Made by a program: the position numbers and the translations under genes. From the NCBI GenBank assembly GCA_035943635.1, contig DASZBX010000024.1, positions 22,401-86,400 of the forward strand: a stretch of 64,000 nucleotides of DNA. The letters run 5' to 3'. The notes beneath the pieces were generated by a model. It was given only the letters and a program-made list of their open reading frames with translations, ran no database searches and was not told the origin of the DNA. Positions 54,688 through 63,721 of this stretch are shown piece after piece. Position 1 is the first letter of the stretch; each line of letters starts with the position of its first letter. This stretch comes from DASZBX01 sp035943635 (lineage in GTDB: Bacteria > Actinomycetota > Actinomycetes > Streptomycetales > Catenulisporaceae).

Positions 54688-54999
54688 ATGACAACCAGCA
54701 CCACCGCGCGCATCCTGGCCACCCTCGGCGTCGCCGCCGTCTCCCTGGCCGGCGCGGCCACCGCCGCCCAGGCCGACCCGGCCCCGGCCGGCGCCGGCCT
54801 GCCCCAGCTCGGCGGCATGCGGCTCTACCCGCTGGCGCACACCGGCCTGGACCTGCTGTCCAACTCGGTCGGCTCCAACCTCAGCGGCCTGCCCGTGTCG
54901 ACCCAGCCGGTCAACGACTTCTTCGAGGACGGCGCCCCGCTCGGCCAGATCCCGGTCGTCGGCTCCCTGCTCGGCGGCGCCCAGGCCGCCACGACCTGA
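54688..54999 (+). CDS. Small secreted protein
   Basis: 103 aa. Sec signal peptide (TARILATLGVAAVSLAGAATAAQA, cleavage after AQA near residue 30), mature ~73 residues with PVSTQPVNDFFEDGAPLGQIPVVGSLLGG. The layout resembles small secreted proteins of actinomycetes whose function is unknown. ATG 54688 with GGAACGAG upstream. Confidence 0.7.
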   Translation: MTTSTTARILATLGVAAVSLAGAATAAQADPAPAGAGLPQLGGMRLYPLAHTGLDLLSNSVGSNLSGLPVSTQPVNDFFEDGAPLGQIPVVGSLLGGAQAATT

Positions 55000-55111
55000 G
55001 CGGCCGGCCCGCTCCCCGGGTCCGGCGGCGGGCCGCCCGGCCCGCGGGCCGGGACCCGTCTACCGGATCCCGGCCCGCGCCGGCTCTCTCCTGGCCCGCC
55101 GCGGCGCCCGC

Positions 55112-56056
55112 TCAGACGCCGACCGGATGCCAGACCGTCTTCGTCTCCAGAAAAGCGGCCATCCGGCTCAGGCCCGGATCGGCCGACCAGTCCGGCGCCG
55201 GCTCCGGCCGCAGCACCCGCTTGAGGTTCTGCGCCCCGGCCGCCTCCAGCTGCGCGGCCAGCTGCGCGTCCGCGACCCCGGCCAGGTCCAGCGCGTTCAC
55301 ATCCTGGTGCTCGGACAACGGCTTGCCCAGCTCGGCCACCGACCCGGTCAGCAGGTTCACCACCCCGCCGGGCAGATCGGACGTGGCCAGCACCTCGGCC
55401 AGGGTCACCGCGGGCAGCGCCGCACTGTCCGGCGCCACCAGCACGCACGCGTTCCCGGACACGATCACCGGCGCGAGCACCGACACCAGGCCCAGCAGGC
55501 TCGGCCGCAGCGGCGCGAACACCGCGACCACCCCGGTCGGCTCCGGCGAGGACACGCTCCAGAACGGCCCGGCCACCGGGTTCACCGACCCGCGGACCTG
55601 GCTGATCTTGTCCGCCCAGCCGGCGTACCAGACCCAGCGGTCCACCGCCGCGTCCACCTGCGCCGACGCCTCCCGGGCGGCGATCCCCTCGACCGCGGCC
55701 ACCTCGGCGGCGAACTGCTCCCGGCGCCCCTCGAGCATCTCCGCGACCCGGTACAGCACCTGCCCGCGGTTGTACGCGGTCGCCCCGGACCAGCCGGACA
55801 CCGCCGCGCGCGCCGCGACCACCGCGTCCCGGGCGTCCTTGCGCGAGGCCTGCGCGGCGTGGGCCAGGAAACTGCCGTCAGCAGCGGTCACCGGGTAGCT
55901 CCGTCCACTCTCCGAGCGGGGGAACGCCCCGCCGACATAGAGCTTGTAGGTCTTGCGCACGGCCAGCCGGCCCGGCAGCTGCCCGCGCGCCGCCGACTGG
56001 CCCCGGGCGCCGGCCGCCTTGCGGCCCTTGTCCGGCCCGGAGGTGTTCTCAGCCAT
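55112..56056 (-). CDS. Aldehyde dehydrogenase-like half protein lacking catalytic residues
   Basis: 314 aa, matching the N-terminal ALDH coenzyme domain only (KTYKLYVGGAFPRSESGR; RVAEMLEGRREQF; YAGWADK; ADLPGGVVNLLTG-like block). The usual PWNFP loop reads APLRPS, and the protein stops before the catalytic Cys and Glu motifs, so it should be inactive. It overlaps the 3' end of the complete ALDH gene by eight bases. Such deoC-ALDH-ALDH-like triplets occur in Streptomyces, which suggests a conserved non-enzymatic partner rather than a fresh pseudogene. Confidence 0.8.
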   Translation of the reverse strand: MAENTSGPDKGRKAAGARGQSAARGQLPGRLAVRKTYKLYVGGAFPRSESGRSYPVTAADGSFLAHAAQASRKDARDAVVAARAAVSGWSGATAYNRGQVLYRVAEMLEGRREQFAAEVAAVEGIAAREASAQVDAAVDRWVWYAGWADKISQVRGSVNPVAGPFWSVSSPEPTGVVAVFAPLRPSLLGLVSVLAPVIVSGNACVLVAPDSAALPAVTLAEVLATSDLPGGVVNLLTGSVAELGKPLSEHQDVNALDLAGVADAQLAAQLEAAGAQNLKRVLRPEPAPDWSADPGLSRMAAFLETKTVWHPVGV

Positions 56057-57497
56057 CGTGCCTCGCGTCCTTCAGGTAGGCCTCCAGGCCGTGCACGCCG
56101 CCCTCCCGGCCGTAGCCGGACTCGCGGTAGCCGCCGAACGGCGAGGAGGGGTCGAACTTGTTGAAGGTGTTGGCCCACACCACGCCGGCCCGCAGTCGCC
56201 GGGCCACCGACAGCATCTGCGAGCCCTTCTCGGTCCACACCCCCGCGGACAGGCCGTACGGGGTGTTGTTCGCCTTGGCCACCGCCTCGTCCGGAGTGCG
56301 GAAGGTCAGCACCGACAGCACCGGCCCGAAGATCTCCTCCCGGGCGATCCGGTGCGTGGCCGACACGTTCGTGAACACCGTCGGGGCGAACCAGAACCCG
56401 GCCTTGGGCAGCTTCACCGGCGGCGACCAGCGCTCGGCCCCCTCGGCCTCGCCCGCCTCGGCCAGCTCGGTGATCCGGGCCAGCTGCGCGGCCGAGTTGA
56501 TCGCGCCCACATCGGTGTTCTTGTCCAGCGGATCGCCCACCCGCAGCGAGCCCATCCGGGTCCGCAGCGCGTCCAGCAACCGCTCCTCCACCGACTCCTG
56601 CACCAGCAACCGCGACCCGGCGCAGCACACCTGCCCCTGGTTGAAGAAGATCGAGTCCACGATCCCCTCCACCGCCTGGTCGATCGGCGCGTCGTCGAAC
56701 ACGATGTTCGCCGCCTTGCCGCCCAGCTCCAGGGTCACCTTCTTGCGCGTCCCGGCCACCGACCGGGCGATCTGCCGGCCCACCTCGGTCGAACCGGTGA
56801 ACGCGACCTTGTCCACGTCCGGATGCGCGACCAGCGCCGCACCGGTCTGGCCGAACCCGGTCAGGATGTTGACCACCCCCGGCGGCAGATCGGCCTGCTG
56901 GCAGATCTCGGCGAAGAACAGCGCACTGAGCGGCGTGGTCTCGGCCGGCTTGAGCACCACGGTGTTCCCGCAGGCCAGCGCCGGGGCGATCTTCCAGGCC
57001 AGCATCATCAGCGGGAAGTTCCACGGGATCACCTGCGCGGCCACGCCCAACGGCCGCGGATCCGGGCCGTACCCGGCGTACCCGAGCTTGTCCGCCCAGC
57101 CCGCGTAGTGGAAGAAGTGCGCGGCGACCAGCGGCAGGTCCACGTCCCGGGTCTCCCGGATCGGCTTGCCGTTGTCGATCGACTCCAGCACCGCCAGCTC
57201 CCGGGACCGCTCCTGGATCAGCCGGGCGATCCGGAACAGGTACTTGGCCCGCTCCGCCCCCGGCAGCCGGGACCAGACCGTCGTGTACGCCCGCCGCGCC
57301 GCGGCCACCGCCTTGTCCACGTCCGCGTCCGAGGCCACGCCGACCTCGGCCAGCACGTCCTCGGTGGCCGGGTTCACCGTCTTGACCACGCCCCCGGTGG
57401 CCGGCACGAACTCGCCGCCGATGAACAGGTCGTAACTCGGCTTGATCTCCACGACCGCCCGCGACTCGGGCGCCGGAGCATATTCGAACATAGACAT
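56049..57497 (-). CDS. NAD(P)-dependent aldehyde dehydrogenase
   Basis: 482 aa, full-length ALDH. VIPWNFPLMML, FTGSTEVGR, the catalytic Glu in ELGGKAANIVF and the catalytic Cys in FNQGQVCCAGSR are present. It follows deoC by three bases and probably oxidises the acetaldehyde released from deoxyribose 5-phosphate. Its 3' end overlaps the inactive-looking partner gene. Confidence 0.94.
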   Translation of the reverse strand: MSMFEYAPAPESRAVVEIKPSYDLFIGGEFVPATGGVVKTVNPATEDVLAEVGVASDADVDKAVAAARRAYTTVWSRLPGAERAKYLFRIARLIQERSRELAVLESIDNGKPIRETRDVDLPLVAAHFFHYAGWADKLGYAGYGPDPRPLGVAAQVIPWNFPLMMLAWKIAPALACGNTVVLKPAETTPLSALFFAEICQQADLPPGVVNILTGFGQTGAALVAHPDVDKVAFTGSTEVGRQIARSVAGTRKKVTLELGGKAANIVFDDAPIDQAVEGIVDSIFFNQGQVCCAGSRLLVQESVEERLLDALRTRMGSLRVGDPLDKNTDVGAINSAAQLARITELAEAGEAEGAERWSPPVKLPKAGFWFAPTVFTNVSATHRIAREEIFGPVLSVLTFRTPDEAVAKANNTPYGLSAGVWTEKGSQMLSVARRLRAGVVWANTFNKFDPSSPFGGYRESGYGREGGVHGLEAYLKDARHDG

Positions 57498-57500
57498 CCG

Positions 57501-58469
57501 CTAGTCCACCGTCACGTAGTCCGGGCCGCTGTAGCGCCCGGTGGCCAACTTCTGGCGCTGCATCAACAGATCGTTGAGCAGCGAGGACGCGCCGAACCGG
57601 AACCAGGCCGGATCCAGCCAGTCCTCGCCGCAGGTCTCGTTCACCGCGACCAGGTACCTGATCGCGTCCTTCGCCGTGCGGATCCCGCCGGCCGGCTTCA
57701 TCCCGACCTGCCGCCCGGTCGCCGCCCGGAAGTCGCGCACCGCCTCCAACATGACCACCGTCACCGGCAGCGTCGCGGCCGGCACGACCTTCCCGGTGGA
57801 CGTCTTGATGAAGTCCGCCCCGGCCAGCATCGCCAACCAGGACGCCCGGCGCACGTTGTCGTACGTGGCCAGCTCGCCCGTCTCCAGGATCACCTTCAGG
57901 TGGGCCGGCCCGCAGGCCTCCTTGACCGCCGAGATCTCCTGGAACACCGCGTCGAACCGCCCGGTCAGGAACGCGCCGCGGTCGATCACCATGTCGATCT
58001 CGTCCGCCCCCGCCTCCACCGCCAGCCGGGTGTCGGCCAGTTTGACCGACAGCGACGACCGCCCGGACGGGAACGCCGTGGCCACCGACGCCACCCGCAC
58101 CTGCGTCCCGGCCAGCGCCCGCTTGGCCACCGTCACCATGTCCGGATACACGCACACCGCCGCCACCGGCGGACAGGACGGGTCGCCCGGATCGGGCCGG
58201 CGCGCCTTGGCCGCCAGCGACCGCACCTTCCCGGCCGTGTCCGCGCCCTCCAGCGTGGTCAGGTCGATCATCCGGACCGCCAAGTCCAGGGCGAAGGCCT
58301 TGGCCGTGGTCTTGATCGACCGCGTGCCGAGCCGGGCCACCCGGGCCTCGACCCCCACCCGGTCCACCCCCGGCAGGCCGAGCAGGAACCCGCGCAACGC
58401 GGCCCCGCCCCCCGCCGCCCCGGCCAGGGGGTCGAGCACCCCGGCTCCGGTAGAACTGCCGCTGGGCAC
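57501..58469 (-). CDS. deoC: Deoxyribose-phosphate aldolase
   Basis: 322 aa. Cleaves deoxyribose 5-phosphate to acetaldehyde and glyceraldehyde 3-phosphate. Schiff-base Lys222 in DFIKTSTGK, Lys258 in MKPAGGIRT and Asp159 in ADEIDM correspond to the E. coli active site. About 60 residues longer at the N-terminus than E. coli DeoC. GTG 58469. Leads an operon with two aldehyde dehydrogenase genes. Confidence 0.95.
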   Translation of the reverse strand: MPSGSSTGAGVLDPLAGAAGGGAALRGFLLGLPGVDRVGVEARVARLGTRSIKTTAKAFALDLAVRMIDLTTLEGADTAGKVRSLAAKARRPDPGDPSCPPVAAVCVYPDMVTVAKRALAGTQVRVASVATAFPSGRSSLSVKLADTRLAVEAGADEIDMVIDRGAFLTGRFDAVFQEISAVKEACGPAHLKVILETGELATYDNVRRASWLAMLAGADFIKTSTGKVVPAATLPVTVVMLEAVRDFRAATGRQVGMKPAGGIRTAKDAIRYLVAVNETCGEDWLDPAWFRFGASSLLNDLLMQRQKLATGRYSGPDYVTVD

Positions 58470-58631
58470 AGTCTCACCCTCGATTCTTCTCTGGCGGCAG
58501 CGCTGCCACCGCGACGGAGCCGGTCACCTTTCCCACCATAGCCTGCGGGCATCCCCCGGCCGGTGCGGCGCCGGACCCGCCCTGACCGGGCCGTGGACCG
58601 GGCTTGCGCCGGTGCGGCAGAATCTAGCTCC

Positions 58632-59573
58632 ATGACCGAGCCCAGCGAGTCCACCCGGCAGTCCGACCAGCAATCGGAGGCCGGGCCGGACGCACCGGCG
58701 GCCCAGACCGAGCCCGCCGCCGCCCCACCCGCCGCCCAGGCCGACACCCCGGTCGACCCGGCGGCCGCGCCCGAGCCGACCGCTCCCGCCGTGATGCCCA
58801 CACCCGAGCCCGCGCCGACGGCCGAGCCCGCGGCCAAAGCCGTTCCTGCGCCCGCGCCCGCCGCACCGCCCGCAGCCAAGGCTGCGCCCGCACCTGCGCC
58901 CGCCGCCCCCGCCAAACCGGCCGAGAAGCCGACCGTCTACCGCGGCGGCGCGGCCTTCATCGGCGGCCTGATCGTGGTGGTGCTGAGCATCGCCGGCATC
59001 ATCGATTTGCTGATCGAAGGCGGCAGCCAGGACCTGATCGGCGACGCGGTCCTGGCCCTGCTCGCCTCGCTGGCCTTCGCCTACGGCATCTATCCGGCCG
59101 CCTACACCACCGCCGACCGGCTGCGCGTGCGCAACCCCGTCCGCACGATCGTGATGCCCTGGTCGACCGTCACCGAGGTGACCGCCAAACTCTCCTTCGT
59201 CGTGCACACCGAGCAGCGCCGCTACACCGTCTGGGCGATCCCGGTCTCGCTGACCGAGCGGCGCAAGGCCGAACGCAACCGGCTCAAGGAGATCTCCCGG
59301 GCCGACCGGGACGCCCGCCGGGCCATGCGCGGCACCACCCGGCTGTCCGACATCCAGGTCCCGAGCAGCCGCCGGACCGACCCGATCGAACGGCTCTCCT
59401 ACGCCGACCAGGCGCTCAAGGAGATGGCCGACCGCCGCGAGGCCTACCGCAACCGGGCCAAGAACGCGCCCGACCTGCACCAGAACACGCCGCCCGCGAC
59501 CTCCTGGGCCTGGCCGGTGGTGCTCTCGGTCGGCATCTCGGTCGTGCTCGTCGTCCTCGCGGCCGTGCTGTAG
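58632..59573 (+). CDS. Membrane protein with bacterial PH domain
   Basis: 313 aa. Residues 1-110 are Ala/Pro/Glu-rich (PAPAPAAPPAAKA repeats) and disordered. Two helices (FIGGLIVVVLSIAGIIDLLI, VLALLASLAFAYGIYPAAY) lead into a PH-type domain: YTTADRLRVRNPVRTIVMPWSTVTEV. A basic charged stretch and a C-terminal helix (PVVLSVGISVVLVVLAAVL) close it. bPH2/bPH6-like membrane proteins are common in actinomycetes; function unknown. ATG 58632 has CAGAAT eight bases upstream. Confidence 0.82.
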   Translation: MTEPSESTRQSDQQSEAGPDAPAAQTEPAAAPPAAQADTPVDPAAAPEPTAPAVMPTPEPAPTAEPAAKAVPAPAPAAPPAAKAAPAPAPAAPAKPAEKPTVYRGGAAFIGGLIVVVLSIAGIIDLLIEGGSQDLIGDAVLALLASLAFAYGIYPAAYTTADRLRVRNPVRTIVMPWSTVTEVTAKLSFVVHTEQRRYTVWAIPVSLTERRKAERNRLKEISRADRDARRAMRGTTRLSDIQVPSSRRTDPIERLSYADQALKEMADRREAYRNRAKNAPDLHQNTPPATSWAWPVVLSVGISVVLVVLAAVL

Positions 59574-59689
59574 CCGACCGCTCGCTTCAGCCCACTGATA
59601 CGAGCCCGCGATACGACCGGAACGGCCCGCCCCCGAGCGCACCTGTCATCCGACCGTGGCCCGTCCGTGCTCAGCCCGTGATCAAAAAC

Positions 59690-59732
59690 GCGATGCCCGG
59701 CCAGCGGCACCAAGCCGCCGGTCGGGCATCGC
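59690..59732. terminator. Hairpin between convergent PH-domain and phosphohexomutase genes
   Basis: 18-nt arms (59690-59707, 59715-59732) pair with two mismatches around CACCAAG, preceded on the plus strand by an A-run and adjacent to the minus-strand stop at 59752. Confidence 0.75.
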
Positions 59733-59751
59733 GCTCACACCGGGAACGCCG

Positions 59752-61395
59752 CTACTCCTGCGCCGCGTCTAGCACCGTGCCCAGATCCGCCTTCAGGCTC
59801 GCCACCAGCTCGGCGGCCTGCGCGGCCGAACCCTCCGTGACCACCTCCACGTAGCACTTGAGCTTCGGCTCGGTCCCGGACGGCCGGATCACGATCCGCG
59901 TTCCGCCGGCCAGGGTCAGCCGCAACCCGTCGGTCGGCGGCAGCTCGGCCGACCCCTCAGTCAGATCGTCGATCCGCTCGACCTTCAGCCCGGCCAGCTC
60001 GGTCGGCGGCGCGGTCCGCAGCGCCGCCATCATCCGGGGGATCAACGCGAGATCGGTGACCCGGACGGACAACTGGTCCGTGCTGTGCCGCCCGTACTGC
60101 GCGGCCAGGGCCTCCAGCTCGTCCCCGACCGTGCGCCCGGCCGCCTTCAACCGCGCGGCCAGCTCCGCGATCGCCAGCGCCGCCGAGATCCCGTCCTTGT
60201 CCCGGACCCCGCCCGGATCGACGCAGTACCCCAGCGCTTCTTCATAGCCGAAGACCAGACTGTCGATCTTCGACAGCCACTTGAACCCGGTCAACGTCTC
60301 CTGATACGCGATGCCGTGCCGCTGCGCGATCTTGCCGAGCAGCGAGGACGAGACGATCGTGGTCGCGAACACCGGCTCGCCCGGGACATCCGCGCCCCCC
60401 GCCGCCACCCGCTGCGCGATCGCCGAGCCGAGCAGCGCACCCACCTCGTCCCCGCGCAGCATCCGCCACGCGCCGTCCGGGCCGATCGGCGCCGCCGCGG
60501 CGCACCGGTCCGCGTCCGGGTCGTTCGCGATCACCAGGTCCGCGTCCGCCTTCCGGGCCAGCTCCAACGCCAGGTCGATCGCACCCGGCTCCTCCGGATT
60601 GGGGAAGGCGACCGTGTGGAACGTCGGGTCGGGCTCCTGCTGCTCCGGGACCGCGATCGGCGTGGCGAACCCGGCCAGCCCGAACGCCGACGCCAGCACC
60701 GCTCCGCCGACCCCGTGCAGCGCCGTCGACACGACCCGCAGGTCACGCGGCGCATCCGCGGCGACGACCGCGGCCACCCGGTCCAGATACGCGGCGAGCG
60801 TCGAATCATCCAGCGTCTCGTAACCCTCGCCACGCGGCACGTCGGCCAGCGCGCCGACCAAGGCGATCTGCGCCGCGATCTCCGCGTCCGCGGGCGGCGT
60901 GATCTGCGAACCGTCGCCCAGATAGACCTTGTAGCCGTTGTCCTGCGGCGGATTGTGGCTCGCGGTCACCATCACCCCGGCGCACGCGCCCAGATGCCGG
61001 ATCGCGAACGCCAGCACCGGCGTCGGCAACGGCCGCGGCAACACCAGCGCGCGCAACCCGGCGCCCGTCATCACCTCGGCGGTGTCCCGCGCGAACACGT
61101 CGGAATTGGTCCGCGCGTCGAAGCCGACCACCACGGGCTGCCCGGCGTGCCCGCGCTCGACCAGGTACGCGGCCAGCCCGGCCGCGGCCCGGGTCACCAC
61201 CACCCGGTTCATCCGGTTCGGCCCGGCGCCCAGCCGCCCGCGCAGCCCGGCCGTGCCGAACTGCAGCGTCCCGGCGAACCGGTCGGCCAGCTCCGCCTCG
61301 TCCCGCTGCTCGACGAGCCGTTCCAACTCGGCCCGGGTCTGCGGGTCGGGGTCCTCGGCCGACCAGGCCTGGGCGAGGTCGAGAAGTTCCTGCAT
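59752..61395 (-). CDS. Phosphohexomutase (phosphomannomutase/phosphoglucomutase family)
   Basis: 547 aa. Catalytic serine loop VMVTASHNPPQDNGYKVY, metal loop NDPDADRC, sugar loop (GYEEALGYCVD) and phosphate loop RPSGTEPKLKCY are all present. This long form is PgcA-like and could also serve as phosphopentomutase. Lying next to punA and in a window with deoA and deoC, interconversion of (deoxy)ribose 1- and 5-phosphate is plausible but not shown. ATG 61395 has AGGGAGCC upstream; gap of 53 nt to punA. Confidence 0.9.
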   Translation of the reverse strand: MQELLDLAQAWSAEDPDPQTRAELERLVEQRDEAELADRFAGTLQFGTAGLRGRLGAGPNRMNRVVVTRAAAGLAAYLVERGHAGQPVVVGFDARTNSDVFARDTAEVMTGAGLRALVLPRPLPTPVLAFAIRHLGACAGVMVTASHNPPQDNGYKVYLGDGSQITPPADAEIAAQIALVGALADVPRGEGYETLDDSTLAAYLDRVAAVVAADAPRDLRVVSTALHGVGGAVLASAFGLAGFATPIAVPEQQEPDPTFHTVAFPNPEEPGAIDLALELARKADADLVIANDPDADRCAAAAPIGPDGAWRMLRGDEVGALLGSAIAQRVAAGGADVPGEPVFATTIVSSSLLGKIAQRHGIAYQETLTGFKWLSKIDSLVFGYEEALGYCVDPGGVRDKDGISAALAIAELAARLKAAGRTVGDELEALAAQYGRHSTDQLSVRVTDLALIPRMMAALRTAPPTELAGLKVERIDDLTEGSAELPPTDGLRLTLAGGTRIVIRPSGTEPKLKCYVEVVTEGSAAQAAELVASLKADLGTVLDAAQE

Positions 61396-61448
61396 CTACC
61401 GGCTCCCTGTCTCAGGTGTCACGACGTCTCGGGGGTGGGGCGAAGTCT

Positions 61449-62276
61449 CTACAGCTCGCCGAGGACGTCGCGCAGCAGCACGCCCATCCGCGCGGCCGCG
61501 GCGTTCCCGGTCTCGATGACCTCTTCGCCGCTCAACGGCTGCCCGGTCATCCCGGCCGCCATGTTCGTCACCAGCGAGATGCCCAGGACCTCCATCTTCG
61601 CCTCGCGCGCGGCGATCGCCTCCAGCACGGTCGACATGCCGACCAGGTCGGCGCCCATCGTGCGCACCATCCTGATCTCGGCCGGGGTCTCGAAATGCGG
61701 CCCGGGCAGCTGCACGTACACCCCCTCGGCCAGTGCAGGATCGATCCGCTGGCACAGAGCGCGCAGCCGCGCGGAGTACAGGTCGGTCAGGTCGACGAAG
61801 TTCGCCCCGACGATCGGGGAGAGCGAGGTCAGGTTCAGGTGGTCGCTGATCAGCACCGGCTCGCCCGGCGACATGTCCGCGCGCAGCCCGCCGCAGCCGT
61901 TGGTCAGCACGATCGTGGAGCAGCCGGCTGCGGCGGCAGTGCGCACGCCGTGCACGACGCTCGCCACACCGCGGCCCTCGTACAGGTGGGTCCGGCCGAG
62001 GAAGACCAGCGCGGTCTTGCCCGACCCGGCCAGCCGCACCGCGCGGATCACGCCCGCGTGCCCGAGCGCCGTCGCGGCGGCGAACCCGGGCAGGTCGGTG
62101 ACCGGGAACTCGGCCAGGGTCTCGCCGAGGGTGTCCGCCGCGGGCAGCCAGCCGGACCCCATCACCAGGGCCACGTCCGGGGCCCCGCCGATCTTCCCGG
62201 TCAGCACCTTCGCCGCCTCCGCGGCCGCCCGGTACGGGTCGGCCGGAGGGGTCTGCTTCAGTTCGTCTGTGGTCAC
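61449..62276 (-). CDS. punA: Purine nucleoside phosphorylase
   Basis: 275 aa, trimeric PNP class. ALVMGSGWLPAADTL phosphate loop, GRTHLYEGRG, VLTNGCGGL, LPGPHFETPAEIRM and SLVTNMAAGM. Splits (deoxy)inosine/guanosine to base and (deoxy)ribose 1-phosphate. GTG 62276 overlaps the MFS stop (GTGA). Confidence 0.95.
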   Translation of the reverse strand: MTTDELKQTPPADPYRAAAEAAKVLTGKIGGAPDVALVMGSGWLPAADTLGETLAEFPVTDLPGFAAATALGHAGVIRAVRLAGSGKTALVFLGRTHLYEGRGVASVVHGVRTAAAAGCSTIVLTNGCGGLRADMSPGEPVLISDHLNLTSLSPIVGANFVDLTDLYSARLRALCQRIDPALAEGVYVQLPGPHFETPAEIRMVRTMGADLVGMSTVLEAIAAREAKMEVLGISLVTNMAAGMTGQPLSGEEVIETGNAAAARMGVLLRDVLGEL

Positions 62277-63583
62277 GCCACCGACGATATCGCCGGTTCG
62301 CCCTCGACGCCGCCCGCCTCGCGTGCGCTCCCGCCGCCGGTCCCGAGGCCCGGCCCGGGCTCGGCCGACAGCCCCCGGTCCTGCCGGATCTCGGCCGACA
62401 GCAGCGGGGCCAGACTGGCCAGCAGGATCAGGCCGACCGCGCCGAACTGGGTGCTGGAGACCCCGATCTGGGCGGCCAGCGGCCCGGCGATCAGCGCGCC
62501 GACCGGCATCGTCATCGTGGAGCCGAGCGTGTCGTAGGCGGAGACCCGGGCCAGCCGGTCGGCCGGGATCCGGGTGGCCAGGGCCAGGTTCCACTGCACC
62601 ATCATCAGCTCCAGGACCACGCCCACCCCGAACGAGGCGCCGCAGACCAGCCAGAGCGGCGAGAGCAGCGCCAGGGTCAGGCTCGGCAGCCCGATGGTCG
62701 CGCCGACCAGCACCACGAACAGCATCGGTCGTTTCGGGGTGAACCGCAGAGCCCAGACCCCGCCGAGGATCAGCCCGACCGACTCGCTGGCCATGATCAG
62801 GCCCCAGGCCGACGGCCCGCCCAGCTTGGTCTGCGCCACCACCGGGCCGAGCACGGTGAACGACCCGTACCAGCACATCAGGACGATCGTGTACTGCAGG
62901 ACGGTCGCCCAGATCCAGATGTGGGAACGGAACTCGACCCAACCCTCGCGCAGTTCGCGCAGCATGTCGGGGCTTTTCTCGCTGACGTTCGCGACCGCCC
63001 GGATGGTCAGCAGCGCGGGCAGCGTCGACGCCATGCCGATCCCGCACACGGTCAACGCCCACCCCGGCCCGGCCGCCGCCACGACCAGCCCGGCCACTGC
63101 GGCCCCGCCCATCAGGGCCGAGTTCATGGCCAGCCGGCTGATCGCGTTGGCTTCCTGGAGCAGATTCTCCGGGACGATCTTCGGCAGCAGCGCGAGCGAG
63201 GCCGGATAGAACAGCGCCATCGCGGTGCCAGTGCCGAACTCGAGTATGAGGAACGCCGCCAGCGGATCGTGATGCGTCAGCACCAGGACGCCCAGACCTC
63301 CCTCGCACAGCGCGATCAGGGCGTTGGCCACCACGATCACCCGCTGTGGCCGGAACCGGTCCGAGAACACTCCGCTGATCAGGGTGAAGAACAGGGTCGG
63401 CACGATCTGCATCGCCAGGACATAGGACAGGTCCGCAGTCGAGTGCGTCCGGTCCAGGACGGCGAACGAGACGCCGACCTGGGTGAAGGCGAACGAGGCC
63501 GGGGCGAGCAACCGCTCGATCAGCAGGATCCGGAAATCACGGATGCGTAATACCGCCAGGCGGTTCGCTGCCAGGTCAACCAT
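62273..63583 (-). CDS. MFS transporter
   Basis: 436-aa major facilitator with 12 predicted helices. Loop 2-3 motif GVFSDRFRPQRV, helix 4-5 GTGTAMALFYPASLALLPKIV and C-half LMMVQWNLALATRIPADRLARV resemble drug/siderophore exporters (EntS-like). GTGA-coupled to punA, so it may move nucleosides or bases; by sequence alone the substrate is unknown. ATG 63583 (MVDLAANRL) chosen; ribosome site weak. Confidence 0.88.
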   Translation of the reverse strand: MVDLAANRLAVLRIRDFRILLIERLLAPASFAFTQVGVSFAVLDRTHSTADLSYVLAMQIVPTLFFTLISGVFSDRFRPQRVIVVANALIALCEGGLGVLVLTHHDPLAAFLILEFGTGTAMALFYPASLALLPKIVPENLLQEANAISRLAMNSALMGGAAVAGLVVAAAGPGWALTVCGIGMASTLPALLTIRAVANVSEKSPDMLRELREGWVEFRSHIWIWATVLQYTIVLMCWYGSFTVLGPVVAQTKLGGPSAWGLIMASESVGLILGGVWALRFTPKRPMLFVVLVGATIGLPSLTLALLSPLWLVCGASFGVGVVLELMMVQWNLALATRIPADRLARVSAYDTLGSTMTMPVGALIAGPLAAQIGVSSTQFGAVGLILLASLAPLLSAEIRQDRGLSAEPGPGLGTGGGSAREAGGVEGEPAISSVA

Positions 63584-63692
63584 GAGGTCAGTGCTCCAGG
63601 GTGCGAGCGCCCGGCCACAGTGGCCGCGGCGCCGACCTTCGACGGTACCCCCGCAGGCCGCGACCAGGCGAGGGATTATTCTCCGGGCCGAT

Positions 63693-63721
63693 TTGACGCT
63701 GCCTGGCCGACGGCCTAATGT
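63693..63721 (+). promoter_or_regulatory. rRNA operon promoter, TTGACG-17-TAATGT
   Basis: TTGACG (63693-63698) and TAATGT (63716-63721) with an exact 17-bp spacer. It directs transcription into the rRNA-type leader and out of the window. Confidence 0.75.
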
